This document shows positions 1 through 7,443 of a DNA stretch of 64,000 nt, piece by piece. Position 1 is the stretch's first letter; each line of letters begins with the position of its first letter. Origin of the DNA: Lachnospiraceae bacterium. GTDB lineage: Bacteria; Bacillota; Clostridia; Lachnospirales; Lachnospiraceae. The notes under the pieces were generated by a model. The model was not told the origin of the DNA. It was given only the letters and a program-made list of their open reading frames with translations, and did not search any database. Made by a program: the position numbers and the translations under genes. The stretch is taken from contig JALCRM010000003.1 of assembly GCA_022652545.1 (NCBI GenBank), forward strand, positions 1 to 64,000. Direction: 5' to 3'.

Positions 1-1926
1 GAAAACAAAATCAGCGCCCCCGCCGGCTGCGTCGCACACGCTGATGCTGCCGCCGTGTGCCTCGACGATGGAGCGGCACAGCGCGAGGCCCAGGCCCAGG
101 CTGCGTCCGCGGTCGGCCACACTGCTGCTGCCGGAATAGAACATTTCGAAGATATGTTTTTTCTCTTCTTCCGGAACGCCGGGGCCATTGTCGGCAACGG
201 AGACCACCGCGGCGGATCCGTGTTTTGACGAGGAGATCGTGATCACGGAACCCGCCTGTGTGTACTTGATGGCGTTGTTCACGAGATTGATGATGACCTG
301 TACCATAAGGTGCGCGTCCACGGAGACCAGCAGCGGTTCGTCGCCGGAGACCACCTTTATCCGGTGCTCATCCTTCCGGGGATCGAGGTGCCGCAGGCCT
401 TCCTCGATGATCTCGTCCATGAGCTCTATGTTGCGCTTGATATGCATGTCTCCGTTTTCCAGACGCGTCACGGAGAGCAGGTTCTCCACCGTGGCGATGA
501 GCCACATGGAATCCGAACGGATATCTTCATAGATCTGCCGCTTGGTCGCGTCGTCGAAGCTGTCGCCGCCAAGCAGTAGATTGCTGGCGTTTCCCGAGAT
601 GGAGGTCAGAGGCGTGCGCAGGTCGTGGGAGACAGTGCGCAGGAGATTTGCGCGCAGCTGCTCATTTCTGGCGGACATGTCAGCCTGTTCCTTTTCCCGC
701 AGATTCCGCTCGTTTTCAGAGGCCAGGGCGCATTCGCCGAGGATGGACAGGCAGATGCTGTATTCAAAGGAACGGATGAGACCGTCCTGCGCGCGGATCC
801 CGACGATCGCATACATGCTGGCCGGAGAGCGGATGGCCAGATACTGGTACTGCGCCTGCGGATACTGCGAGGTCCCGGCGCCGGCCCGTTTCCTGTTCTG
901 AAGCACCCAGGCTACAGCGGCGGCGTCTTCCTTTGACGGCTCCGTCATCTTCTCTTCCGGACAAAACACCGTGCGGCTCCCGAGTTTTCCGTCCTCCACG
1001 GGGTAGATCAGCGTGGCCCGGCCCAGCAGTTTGGAGACCTGCCTGCCGGCGACCGAGAGGATCTCGGGCGCGGTGTTCGCGGACAGCAGCATCTGGTTGG
1101 TATCGAGCAGGATGCGGGTGCGGTAGGCACGGCGGCTCATTTGTTCGGCGTAGTCTTTCAGGCGGGAGGCGAGCGAACTGGTGATGAAAGAGGAGATCAG
1201 CATGACGCCGAAGGTCACGAAATAGCCCGCGTCGTAGGCGTGCATGGAAAAGACCGGCTTTACGAACAGGAAATTGAACAGCACGACACACAGTACGGAA
1301 GCAAGAAGGCCGTAGACTTTCCGGCTGGTGACGACCGAAATGATAAGGACGGCCAGGAAATAAAGGGTGATCACGTTGGATTCCTTGATGCCGATCCGGA
1401 TAAAGAAAAAGCCCAGCAGTGTCGCGGCAAGAAGGACCAGCGCGGTACGCACGGTATCGCGGAATACCGCTGCCGCGGTACCGCGCTCTCTGCCTTCGAA
1501 GTTTGCGTAACGGACGTTGTCCTGTCTGCAGGGGATCACGTAGATACTGGTGTCCGGAAGCTGGGAAACGAGTCTTTCCGTCAGAGACCTGCCCCGCAGG
1601 GAGCGGAAGCGGGGCTGTGCGCCGGCACCGATCACGACGCGCGTCACTTTGCCGGTGCGTACATATTCGGCAATGCGCAGTGCCGTGTCATCTCCGTAGC
1701 GGGTGTCCACCCGCGCGCCGGCTTTTTCCGCCAGGTGCAGGTTCTGCGCCAGGCGGTTGCGGTCGGCATCCTTCATCAGTGCGTAATTCGGAGTTTCAAT
1801 GAAGAGCGCCGTGAAACGGCCGCCCAGGCGCGCGTAAAGACCGGCCGCTTCCCGGATGGTCGCCGCGCAGGAGGGAGAGGAGGATATACAGACGAGAAGA
1901 TGTTCCTGTTCACCGTTCGTGTTCAT
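1..1926 (-). CDS. KdpD-like sensor histidine kinase, 3' end cut by the window edge
   Basis: Membrane sensor kinase; 642 residues are visible and the C-terminus lies beyond the left edge. Reading order: a UspA-like domain (about 1-125, with VVIGAGAQPRFRSLRG), a DUF4118-type block of four membrane segments (about 140-240), a GAF-like region, the HisKA box (SHDLRTPLTSISG) and a HATPase domain with NLVNNAIKYT, DNGPGV and GLGLALC. This matches the C-terminal half of KdpD; the N-terminal KdpD sensor domain is absent. The start ATG at 1924-1926 overlaps the TGA of the upstream small gene as ATGA, and AAGG lies just before it. It is the last visible gene of the trk operon, so it probably senses potassium or turgor (inference). 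A partner regulator would lie outside the window. Confidence 0.88.
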   Translation of the reverse strand, partial: MNTNGEQEHLLVCISSSPSCAATIREAAGLYARLGGRFTALFIETPNYALMKDADRNRLAQNLHLAEKAGARVDTRYGDDTALRIAEYVRTGKVTRVVIGAGAQPRFRSLRGRSLTERLVSQLPDTSIYVIPCRQDNVRYANFEGRERGTAAAVFRDTVRTALVLLAATLLGFFFIRIGIKESNVITLYFLAVLIISVVTSRKVYGLLASVLCVVLFNFLFVKPVFSMHAYDAGYFVTFGVMLISSFITSSLASRLKDYAEQMSRRAYRTRILLDTNQMLLSANTAPEILSVAGRQVSKLLGRATLIYPVEDGKLGSRTVFCPEEKMTEPSKEDAAAVAWVLQNRKRAGAGTSQYPQAQYQYLAIRSPASMYAIVGIRAQDGLIRSFEYSICLSILGECALASENERNLREKEQADMSARNEQLRANLLRTVSHDLRTPLTSISGNASNLLLGGDSFDDATKRQIYEDIRSDSMWLIATVENLLSVTRLENGDMHIKRNIELMDEIIEEGLRHLDPRKDEHRIKVVSGDEPLLVSVDAHLMVQVIINLVNNAIKYTQAGSVITISSSKHGSAAVVSVADNGPGVPEEEKKHIFEMFYSGSSSVADRGRSLGLGLALCRSIVEAHGGSISVCDAAGGGADFVF

Positions 1927-2183
1927 ATCCTTATTATATGCAGTATTTCGGCCAGTGCGGTATATTTCTTCCGTTTCGGGGGCTGGCAGTGCCGGTGTGT
2001 TCTGTCCGGTGCGCTGCCCGGCGTTTTGTCCGGTTCTCTGTCCGGCTCTCTGTCCGGCGCCCCGTCCCTGCCGTGCCCGCGGCCGTATATCAGTCTGTCA
2101 AAATATTTCAGTGCAAAGAAGCCGATCAGGATCTGAAGCGGGAAACACAGACAGACGATAAGATCGGTGATGCTGACAGTCAT
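1923..2183 (-). CDS. Small single-pass membrane protein with a four-residue repeat tail
   Basis: 86 residues, no family recognised. One hydrophobic segment (about residues 4-26, LIVCLCFPLQILIGFF) is followed by a charged tail built from a degenerate four-residue repeat of the type REPD/KTPG/SAPD, encoded by a 12-bp repeat around 2020-2070. The start at 2183 is chosen because GGAGGT lies seven bases upstream; an ATG at 2207 has no such site. The stop overlaps the kinase start (ATGA), so it is probably translated and coupled. Its place between trkA and a KdpD-like kinase recalls KdpF-type small potassium-transport subunits, but there is no sequence evidence for that. Confidence 0.65.
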   Translation of the reverse strand: MTVSITDLIVCLCFPLQILIGFFALKYFDRLIYGRGHGRDGAPDREPDREPDKTPGSAPDRTHRHCQPPKRKKYTALAEILHIIRI

Positions 2184-2213
2184 AGTCGGTACCTCCGTTC
2201 CTGGCACGCCGTT

Positions 2214-2867
2214 TCAGGAAACGACGTGAAAACATTTCTGGATGTCTTTTGTTTTGCCGAGTACGAGGAGCGTCTGTCCGGCGGCAAACGTGAAGTCGCT
2301 GGAGATCGCCATGTCCATGTGTCCGTTTTCCCGCACGGCTACGATACTGACGTCGTGTTTTCTGCGGATGTCGATCGCGCCGATCGTGCGGCCTATCCAT
2401 TCCTTCGGTACGGCGACGTCGAAGATCGCGTAGCCGTCCTCGAGCTCCAGGAAGTCGAAGATGTTTTCGCAGCCGTAGCGCAGGGCCATCCAGTCGGCCA
2501 TCTGTTTTTCCGGGTTGACGACGGCATCGGCGCCGTTGCGCAGAAGGAACTTGGCCTGCATGTCGTTGGAGGCGCGGGAGATGACTTTGGCGGCGCCCAT
2601 TTCCTTCAGCGAGGCGGTGATCTCCAGGGAACTCAGGAAGTCGTCACCGATGGCCACGATACAGGCGTCGAAGTTGGCGACGCCGAGGGTCTTCAGGAAT
2701 TCTTCGTCGGTGCTGTCCCCGATCACCGCGTTCGTGACATAGGGCGTGATCTTCTGGACCATGTCTTCGTTGCGGTCGACGGCCATGATCTGTATATGCA
2801 TTTCCCCAAGGCGCACCGCGATGCGCTGGCCGAATCTTCCAAGTCCGATAAGCAGTATGTTTCTCAT
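2214..2867 (-). CDS. trkA: TrkA/KtrA-type potassium channel regulatory subunit
   Basis: 217 residues. Cytosolic RCK protein that gates the TrkH/KtrB channel in response to bound nucleotide. RCK_N Rossmann fold at the N-terminus (ILLIGLGRFGQRIA, then an acidic residue in AVDRNED), followed by an RCK_C domain (about 135-217). Single RCK_N plus RCK_C at this length is KtrA-like rather than the tandem form of E. coli TrkA. GGAGGT lies just before the ATG, and the ATG overlaps the stop of the repeat-encoded leader ORF as ATGA. The gene follows trkH with the repeat leader between them. Confidence 0.93.
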   Translation of the reverse strand: MRNILLIGLGRFGQRIAVRLGEMHIQIMAVDRNEDMVQKITPYVTNAVIGDSTDEEFLKTLGVANFDACIVAIGDDFLSSLEITASLKEMGAAKVISRASNDMQAKFLLRNGADAVVNPEKQMADWMALRYGCENIFDFLELEDGYAIFDVAVPKEWIGRTIGAIDIRRKHDVSIVAVRENGHMDMAISSDFTFAAGQTLLVLGKTKDIQKCFHVVS

Positions 2868-3076
2868 TTAATACCTCCATGAGGAGAACCGTCAGGTTCT
2901 CCGAAGTGGGCGGCCGGCGCGAAGCGCCGTTGCCGCGGCATGACGATGGGCGCATCGGCGCACAGCGTCATGTTTATACCTCCATGAGGAGAACCGTCAG
3001 GCTCTCCGAAGTGGGCGGCCGGCGCGAAGCGCCGTTGCCGCAGCATGACGATGGGCGCATCGGCGCACAGCGTCAT
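2864..3076 (-). CDS. Putative 70-residue leader peptide made of two 35-residue repeats, coupled to trkA
   Basis: Each 105-bp repeat unit carries GGAGGTATAAAC followed by ATG, so the first unit opens a reading frame that passes through two units. The product would be two near-identical 35-residue repeats (starting MTLCADAPIV, containing FAPAAHFGEPDGSPHGG). Its stop TGA overlaps the trkA ATG by four bases. Ribosome binding site and spacing are as good as those of real genes nearby. Whether the peptide matters is unknown: the unit also forms hairpins, and the frame may exist only to bring ribosomes to trkA. It is not a recognised family. Confidence 0.45.
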   Translation of the reverse strand: MTLCADAPIVMLRQRRFAPAAHFGEPDGSPHGGINMTLCADAPIVMPRQRRFAPAAHFGEPDGSPHGGIK

Positions 3077-3127
3077 GTTTATACCTCCATGAGGAGAACC
3101 GTCAGGTTCTCCGAAGTGGGCAGCCGG
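2871..3127 (-). repeat. 105-bp tandem repeat, two full units and a partial one, in the trkH-trkA gap
   Basis: Units at 2871-2975 and 2976-3080, with a partial unit from 3081 to about 3127. The two full units differ at a few positions only. Read on the minus strand each unit has a small stem GGCGC/GCGCC, a second stem GGAGAACC/GGTTCTCC with loop TGAC, then TCAT, a GGAGGT ribosome binding site and an ATG. The last copy supplies the ribosome binding site of trkA. A related element precedes the HD-GYP gene near 20550-20690. Confidence 0.93.
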
Positions 3128-3128
3128 T

Positions 3129-4463
3129 TCAGCCGACAGTGAGACGCTCTGCCGGCAGTTTTGCGCCGCCTGTCCGTATGCCGGGAATCGTGGCATAGAT
3201 CAGGGTCAGTCCCCCGACCCGGCCGAAATACATCAGCGCGATGAGCAGCAGGCGGGAGAGCGTGTGCAGGTGGGGCGTGATGCCAAGCGTCAGGCCCACG
3301 GTACCGATGGCGGATGCCGTCTCATAGCAGCAGTCTAGGACAGGCAGGCCCTCTGCGCGGCTGATGATGAAAGCGGCGCTGAGGAACAGCGTCAGATACA
3401 TCAGCAGGATGGAGAGCGCGTAGCGTATCGTGTTTTCTTCGATGCGCCGTCCGAACACCGTGGAATCGCTCTTCTGCCTGAAAACGCAGAGCGCCGAGAC
3501 GACCAGCACGGCAAAGGTGGTCGTTTTCATGCCGCCGGCCGTGGACCCCGGGGAACCGCCGATCAGCATCAGCAGGATCATCAGCACCTTGCCGTCGTCG
3601 CTCATCGCCCCCAGGTCCACCGTGTTGAAACCGGCGGTACGGGGAGTCACGGACTGGAAAAGGGAACACAGGATCCGCGTGCCCACCGGCATGGAGGAGA
3701 ACTCGAAAAAGTAGAAAAGTACGGCCGGGATGGCGATCAGAAGAGCGGTCGTTGTAAGGATCACCTTGCTCTGCAGGCGGTATTTTGAAATGCGGAACCC
3801 GTGCGAAACGATGTCCTTCCAGGTGAGGAACCCGAGGCCGCCGATGACGATGAGAAGCATGACGGTGATGTTGATGACCGGGTCCGAGGCGTAGGAGGTC
3901 AGGGAAGAATAAGCTCCGCGCACACCCATCAGGTCCAGGCCTGCGTTGCAGAAGGCGGAGACCGCATGAAAAAGTGCCATCCAGAGCCCCTGCGCCACGC
4001 CGAAGTCGCGGACGAAGACCGGGGCCATGACGAGCATGCCGGTCAGTTCCACGGTCAGGATGCCTTTCAGGATGAACCGTGCATACCGCACGATTCCGCC
4101 GACCTGCGGCGCGGAAATCGAATCCGCGAGTGCGCTCCGCTGCATAAGTCCGATACGCCGTCCGGAGAGCATGGCTGCGCTGATGGCTGTCATGATGACG
4201 CCCATGCCGCCCACCTGGATGAGCAGGAGGATCACGACCTGCCCGAACAGCGTCCAGCCGGTGGCGGTGTCCCGTACGACGAGACCGGTCACGCAGACGG
4301 CGGAGGCGGAGGTGAACAGGGCAGTCGTCAGGTCCGCAGACCTGCCGTCCGCCGAGGCGACGGGCAGCATCAGCAGCAGTGCGCCTGTCAGGATGATCGC
4401 GAGGAATCCGAACAGGATGACCTGTGCGGATGAAATTTTAAGTTTCGTGCGAAATAAGTACAT
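3129..4463 (-). CDS. trkH: TrkH/KtrB-type potassium uptake channel subunit
   Basis: 444 residues, polytopic membrane protein that conducts potassium (or sodium-coupled potassium) uptake together with TrkA/KtrA. The four pore loops are visible, each with the filter glycine: AVCVTGLV, AFCNAGLD, TPRTAGFN and AIGTVGLT. The length fits KtrB. GAAAGGAGC lies six bases before the ATG. It is first in a minus-strand operon with the repeat leader, trkA, a small membrane protein and a KdpD-like kinase, and is divergent from the glycosyltransferase at 4570. Confidence 0.94.
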   Translation of the reverse strand: MYLFRTKLKISSAQVILFGFLAIILTGALLLMLPVASADGRSADLTTALFTSASAVCVTGLVVRDTATGWTLFGQVVILLLIQVGGMGVIMTAISAAMLSGRRIGLMQRSALADSISAPQVGGIVRYARFILKGILTVELTGMLVMAPVFVRDFGVAQGLWMALFHAVSAFCNAGLDLMGVRGAYSSLTSYASDPVINITVMLLIVIGGLGFLTWKDIVSHGFRISKYRLQSKVILTTTALLIAIPAVLFYFFEFSSMPVGTRILCSLFQSVTPRTAGFNTVDLGAMSDDGKVLMILLMLIGGSPGSTAGGMKTTTFAVLVVSALCVFRQKSDSTVFGRRIEENTIRYALSILLMYLTLFLSAAFIISRAEGLPVLDCCYETASAIGTVGLTLGITPHLHTLSRLLLIALMYFGRVGGLTLIYATIPGIRTGGAKLPAERLTVG

Positions 4464-4569
4464 AACGCTCCTTTCAACGATTCGATTATTGCGCGGCGGG
4501 AATTAAACCGGTGTTAAGAAACCGGAGCCGGTATTAAATCCGTATAAAAAAGGAAGGACAGGAGCGGCA
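4464..4569. promoter_or_regulatory. Divergent promoter region between trkH and the glycosyltransferase
   Basis: A 106-bp gap that must hold the control sequences of two divergent units. It contains the word CCGGTRTTAA twice in direct orientation (near 4509 and 4531) with a further ATTAAACCGG on the left. These repeats could be a response regulator or repressor site; no protein can be assigned. Confidence 0.35.
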
Positions 4570-5688
4570 GTGAAGATCGTAATGGTGAGCGATACGTGCG
4601 ACCAGCTGAACAACGGAACGACGATCACGACCTGGCGGATCGCCGAAGGCCTGCGGCGGAAGGGGCACGATGTTAAGATCCTTGCCTGCGGGGACCACGC
4701 GTCTCCCGAATACCGGGCGAACGAAATGTGGGTACCTCTCATGACGTATTTCTGCCACAGGGAAGGGATCGCGGTGGCGGAGCCTGACAGGAAGATGTTC
4801 CGCAGGGCCTTTGAGGATGCGGATGTCGTGCACTTTCTCCTGCCGCTGTTTTTTGAAAAACAGGCGATGAAGGTGGCCATGCAGATGGGTGTGCCCATGA
4901 TAGCAGCGTTCCACCTGCAGCCGGAGGACGTGACCTATATTTCCCATATTGAAAAAGCGGTCTCCGCTGACTTTTTCTATAAGGTGTTCAACGACTACTT
5001 TTACCGCAATGTCGGGCACATACACTGCCCGTCGCAGTTTATAGCGGATGAACTGAAGGAGCACGATTACAGCGCAAAACTGCATGTCATCAGCAACGGG
5101 ATCGACGACGACTTCAGGCCCGGCCATACGGACAGAGGCGACGGGCTCTTCCACATTCTCATGGTCGGCAGGCTGTCTCCGGAAAAACGGCAGGATATCC
5201 TGATCGACGGCGTGTATCTTTCAAAACACGAGAGCAGCATACAGCTGCACCTGGCAGGAAAAGGCCCCTGTGAGAAAGAGCTGCGCAGGCAGGCGGAAAA
5301 GCTGACAAACCCGGTCACTTTCGGCTTTTACGAGAAGCCGGACCTGATCGCCCTCATCCATTCCTGCGATCTGTATGTGCACGCATCCGTGGTCGAGATC
5401 GAGGCGATCGCCTGCATGGAAGCTTTTGCCTGCGGCCTGGTGCCGGTCATCAGCAACTCTGCGATCTCGGCGACGAGACAGTTCGCTCTTGATGAAAGAA
5501 GCCTGTTCGAAGCGGACAACGCCTCCGACCTGGCGGGCAGGATCGACTACTGGTTTGAGCACCCGGCGGAACGGGCGGCCATGGGGAAGGATTATGCGGA
5601 GGAAGGCAGGAAGTACCGGCTTTCGGCGTCCGTTGACAAAATGGAGGAAATGTTCCGGGAAGCCATCGCGGACAGCGCCGGATCGTAG
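4570..5688 (+). CDS. Family 4 glycosyltransferase
   Basis: 372 residues, GT-B fold. It should move a sugar from a nucleotide donor to a lipid or glycan acceptor at the inner face of the membrane. N-terminal acceptor half with MVSDTCDQLNNG; C-terminal donor half with HILMVGRLSPEKRQD, GKGPCEKEL and the EX7E motif in VEIEAIACMEAFACG. The shape resembles diacylglycerol glucosyltransferases of Firmicutes, but the acceptor cannot be read from sequence. The start is GTG at 4570 with GGAG a few bases upstream. It stands alone on the plus strand, divergent from trkH. Confidence 0.85.
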   Translation: MKIVMVSDTCDQLNNGTTITTWRIAEGLRRKGHDVKILACGDHASPEYRANEMWVPLMTYFCHREGIAVAEPDRKMFRRAFEDADVVHFLLPLFFEKQAMKVAMQMGVPMIAAFHLQPEDVTYISHIEKAVSADFFYKVFNDYFYRNVGHIHCPSQFIADELKEHDYSAKLHVISNGIDDDFRPGHTDRGDGLFHILMVGRLSPEKRQDILIDGVYLSKHESSIQLHLAGKGPCEKELRRQAEKLTNPVTFGFYEKPDLIALIHSCDLYVHASVVEIEAIACMEAFACGLVPVISNSAISATRQFALDERSLFEADNASDLAGRIDYWFEHPAERAAMGKDYAEEGRKYRLSASVDKMEEMFREAIADSAGS

Positions 5689-5832
5689 ATCTGCCCGGGC
5701 CGGTCACAGTTGTTTCACACATCTTTTGCAGAGTGTTAACAGATCTTCTGTAATATGATCTGAAAAAAGACGGCGGCAGCCATCGGCCTGCCGCATGTGA
5801 ACAGAAGAGCCGGAAACGGCCGGGAGGGTCAT

Positions 5833-6561
5833 ATGAAGAGTATTTTAAGGAAGACGGGCAGCATGCTTCTGGGTATCCTGACAGCGACGATGCTGTTCGG
5901 AATGACAGTGTGCGCAGGCGGCTCGAACACCGATATCTTCGACTTCGGGGAGACGCAGCTGACGATCGAAACAGGCGGTTCGGCTTCTATTTCTCTCAGG
6001 GCGGAATATGATTACAGCTGCTATGTTGTCGGCGCAAAGAGCAAGGAGACGTATGCCGTGATCAGCGGCAAGTCCGGCAGTCAGACGATCTCTTTTCATA
6101 TCGGATCCGATGAGACGGCTAAATCCGTGGCATTCTGGTTCTACGTGGACGACCACAGCGGGCTGAATGACTATGTGTCTGTCGATATCAAACAGAGCAG
6201 CGCTTCCGGTCTGGGAAGCAGGGGCATCGCCGACGGGACAGGTCTCACGCAGGCGGCTGTCACTTTCCCGGACGCTACGACCGGCACGGTAGTCCTGACG
6301 GGCAACAGCAATGTCTGTGCCGTCAGCGATGCGGCAGGCAGCGTGCTTGCGGCATTCGGCGTGGCAGACAGTTCCGGCAGCCTTCTTCAGCTTCAGCTGG
6401 GCAATACGGTATCTGTCGGCGGCATCAGCTACCTGACCGTGAATACCGGCACCGGGACAACGGCAGCGAGCATAGCGATCCAGAGCACGGACAGGCAGCA
6501 GCTTGTCGTACGCGGCATCGCCGGGCTGTATCTGAACGGCAAATACGTCCTCTGGCCGTAA
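5833..6561 (+). CDS. Secreted protein of unknown function
   Basis: 242 residues, not recognised. Residues 1-28 form a clear signal peptide (basic MKSILRKTG, a hydrophobic core, then a likely cleavage after VCAG). The mature part is rich in Ser, Thr and Gly and looks like beta-sheet modules, with an N-terminal half reminiscent of an immunoglobulin-like domain. It ends in LYLNGKYVLWP. The start at 5833 is chosen because GGGAGG lies six bases upstream and the signal peptide begins there; the longer frame from 5797 adds a non-hydrophobic extension. It probably acts at the cell surface. It converges on trpA. Confidence 0.75.
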   Translation: MKSILRKTGSMLLGILTATMLFGMTVCAGGSNTDIFDFGETQLTIETGGSASISLRAEYDYSCYVVGAKSKETYAVISGKSGSQTISFHIGSDETAKSVAFWFYVDDHSGLNDYVSVDIKQSSASGLGSRGIADGTGLTQAAVTFPDATTGTVVLTGNSNVCAVSDAAGSVLAAFGVADSSGSLLQLQLGNTVSVGGISYLTVNTGTGTTAASIAIQSTDRQQLVVRGIAGLYLNGKYVLWP

Positions 6562-6583
6562 GGCGGAAAGGCCGGCGGCTTTT

Positions 6584-7432
6584 CTATCTTTTTTTGCCGG
6601 ACAGGCTGCCTACCAGTGCGCCGACAGGGCCGGCCGCGTCGCGGCCGTACTGCTCGACGAGGCGGATGATGGCCGACCCGACGATGGCTCCGTCGGAGCG
6701 GGCCATCATGTCGGCAGCCTGCTCCGGCGTGGAAATGCCGAAGCCGATCGCACAGGGCACGTCGGTTGCCGCCCGTACGAGCCGTACCATTGCGTCAAGA
6801 TCCGTGGTGATGGCTGTCCGTTCGCCGGTGACTCCCAGGCTGGAAACGATATACAGAAAGCCTTCGGCTTCTTTTGCAATCATGGAGATGCGGCTTTCGG
6901 ATGTGGGCGCGACCATGGAGATGAGATCGATGCCGTATTTCCTGCAGGCAGGCGCAAAGTCGTCTTTTTCCTCGAACGGCACGTCCGGCAGGATCAGGCC
7001 GTCGACCCCGGCTTCCGCAGCCTTGCGCAGGAAAGCTTCCGTTCCCGTATACTGCATGTCCCGCCCGGGGTTGCTGCATCCCGGCATGCCCTGCGCGGGC
7101 CCTTTGTACCCATAGGAAAAGACCACATTCGCATAGGTCATGAACACCAGGGGCACCTTCACCGGATCCTCCGGGTCAGTGCGCAGCGTATGTACGAAAT
7201 CCAGGATCCTGTCCGTGGTCACGCCGTTCTGCAGCGCGTGCAGATTGGCGCTTTGAATAACAGGGCCCTCGGCCGTGGGGTCGGAAAAGGGAATGCCGAG
7301 TTCAATGAGGTCGGCGCCGTTTTTTACTGCCGCCCGTACGACCTTTCCGGTCGTTTCAAGATCCGGATCGCCGCAGGTGATAAAGGCGATGAAGGCTTTG
7401 CCGTGGTCGAACGCTTCTGGAATTCTGCTCAT
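6584..7432 (-). CDS. trpA: Tryptophan synthase alpha chain with an extra internal segment
   Basis: 282 residues. Cleaves indole-3-glycerol phosphate to indole, which is channelled to TrpB. TIM-barrel signature parts are present: FITCGDPD, DLIELGIPFSDP (catalytic Glu), LPDVPFEE (catalytic Asp) and GFGISTPEQA (phosphate site). About 20 residues (109-129, Gly/Pro/Met/Cys-rich) are inserted between NVVFSYG and TEAFL, where other TrpA proteins go directly from one to the other. AAAGGAG lies upstream of the ATG. The gene begins 11 bases after the trpB stop and is last in the trp operon. Confidence 0.93.
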   Translation of the reverse strand: MSRIPEAFDHGKAFIAFITCGDPDLETTGKVVRAAVKNGADLIELGIPFSDPTAEGPVIQSANLHALQNGVTTDRILDFVHTLRTDPEDPVKVPLVFMTYANVVFSYGYKGPAQGMPGCSNPGRDMQYTGTEAFLRKAAEAGVDGLILPDVPFEEKDDFAPACRKYGIDLISMVAPTSESRISMIAKEAEGFLYIVSSLGVTGERTAITTDLDAMVRLVRAATDVPCAIGFGISTPEQAADMMARSDGAIVGSAIIRLVEQYGRDAAGPVGALVGSLSGKKR

Positions 7433-7443
7433 TTCTGCTCCTT

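Noticed and set aside
1141..2136. 331-codon plus-strand open frame
   Set aside because: Antisense to the KdpD-like kinase, whose domains read clearly on the minus strand.
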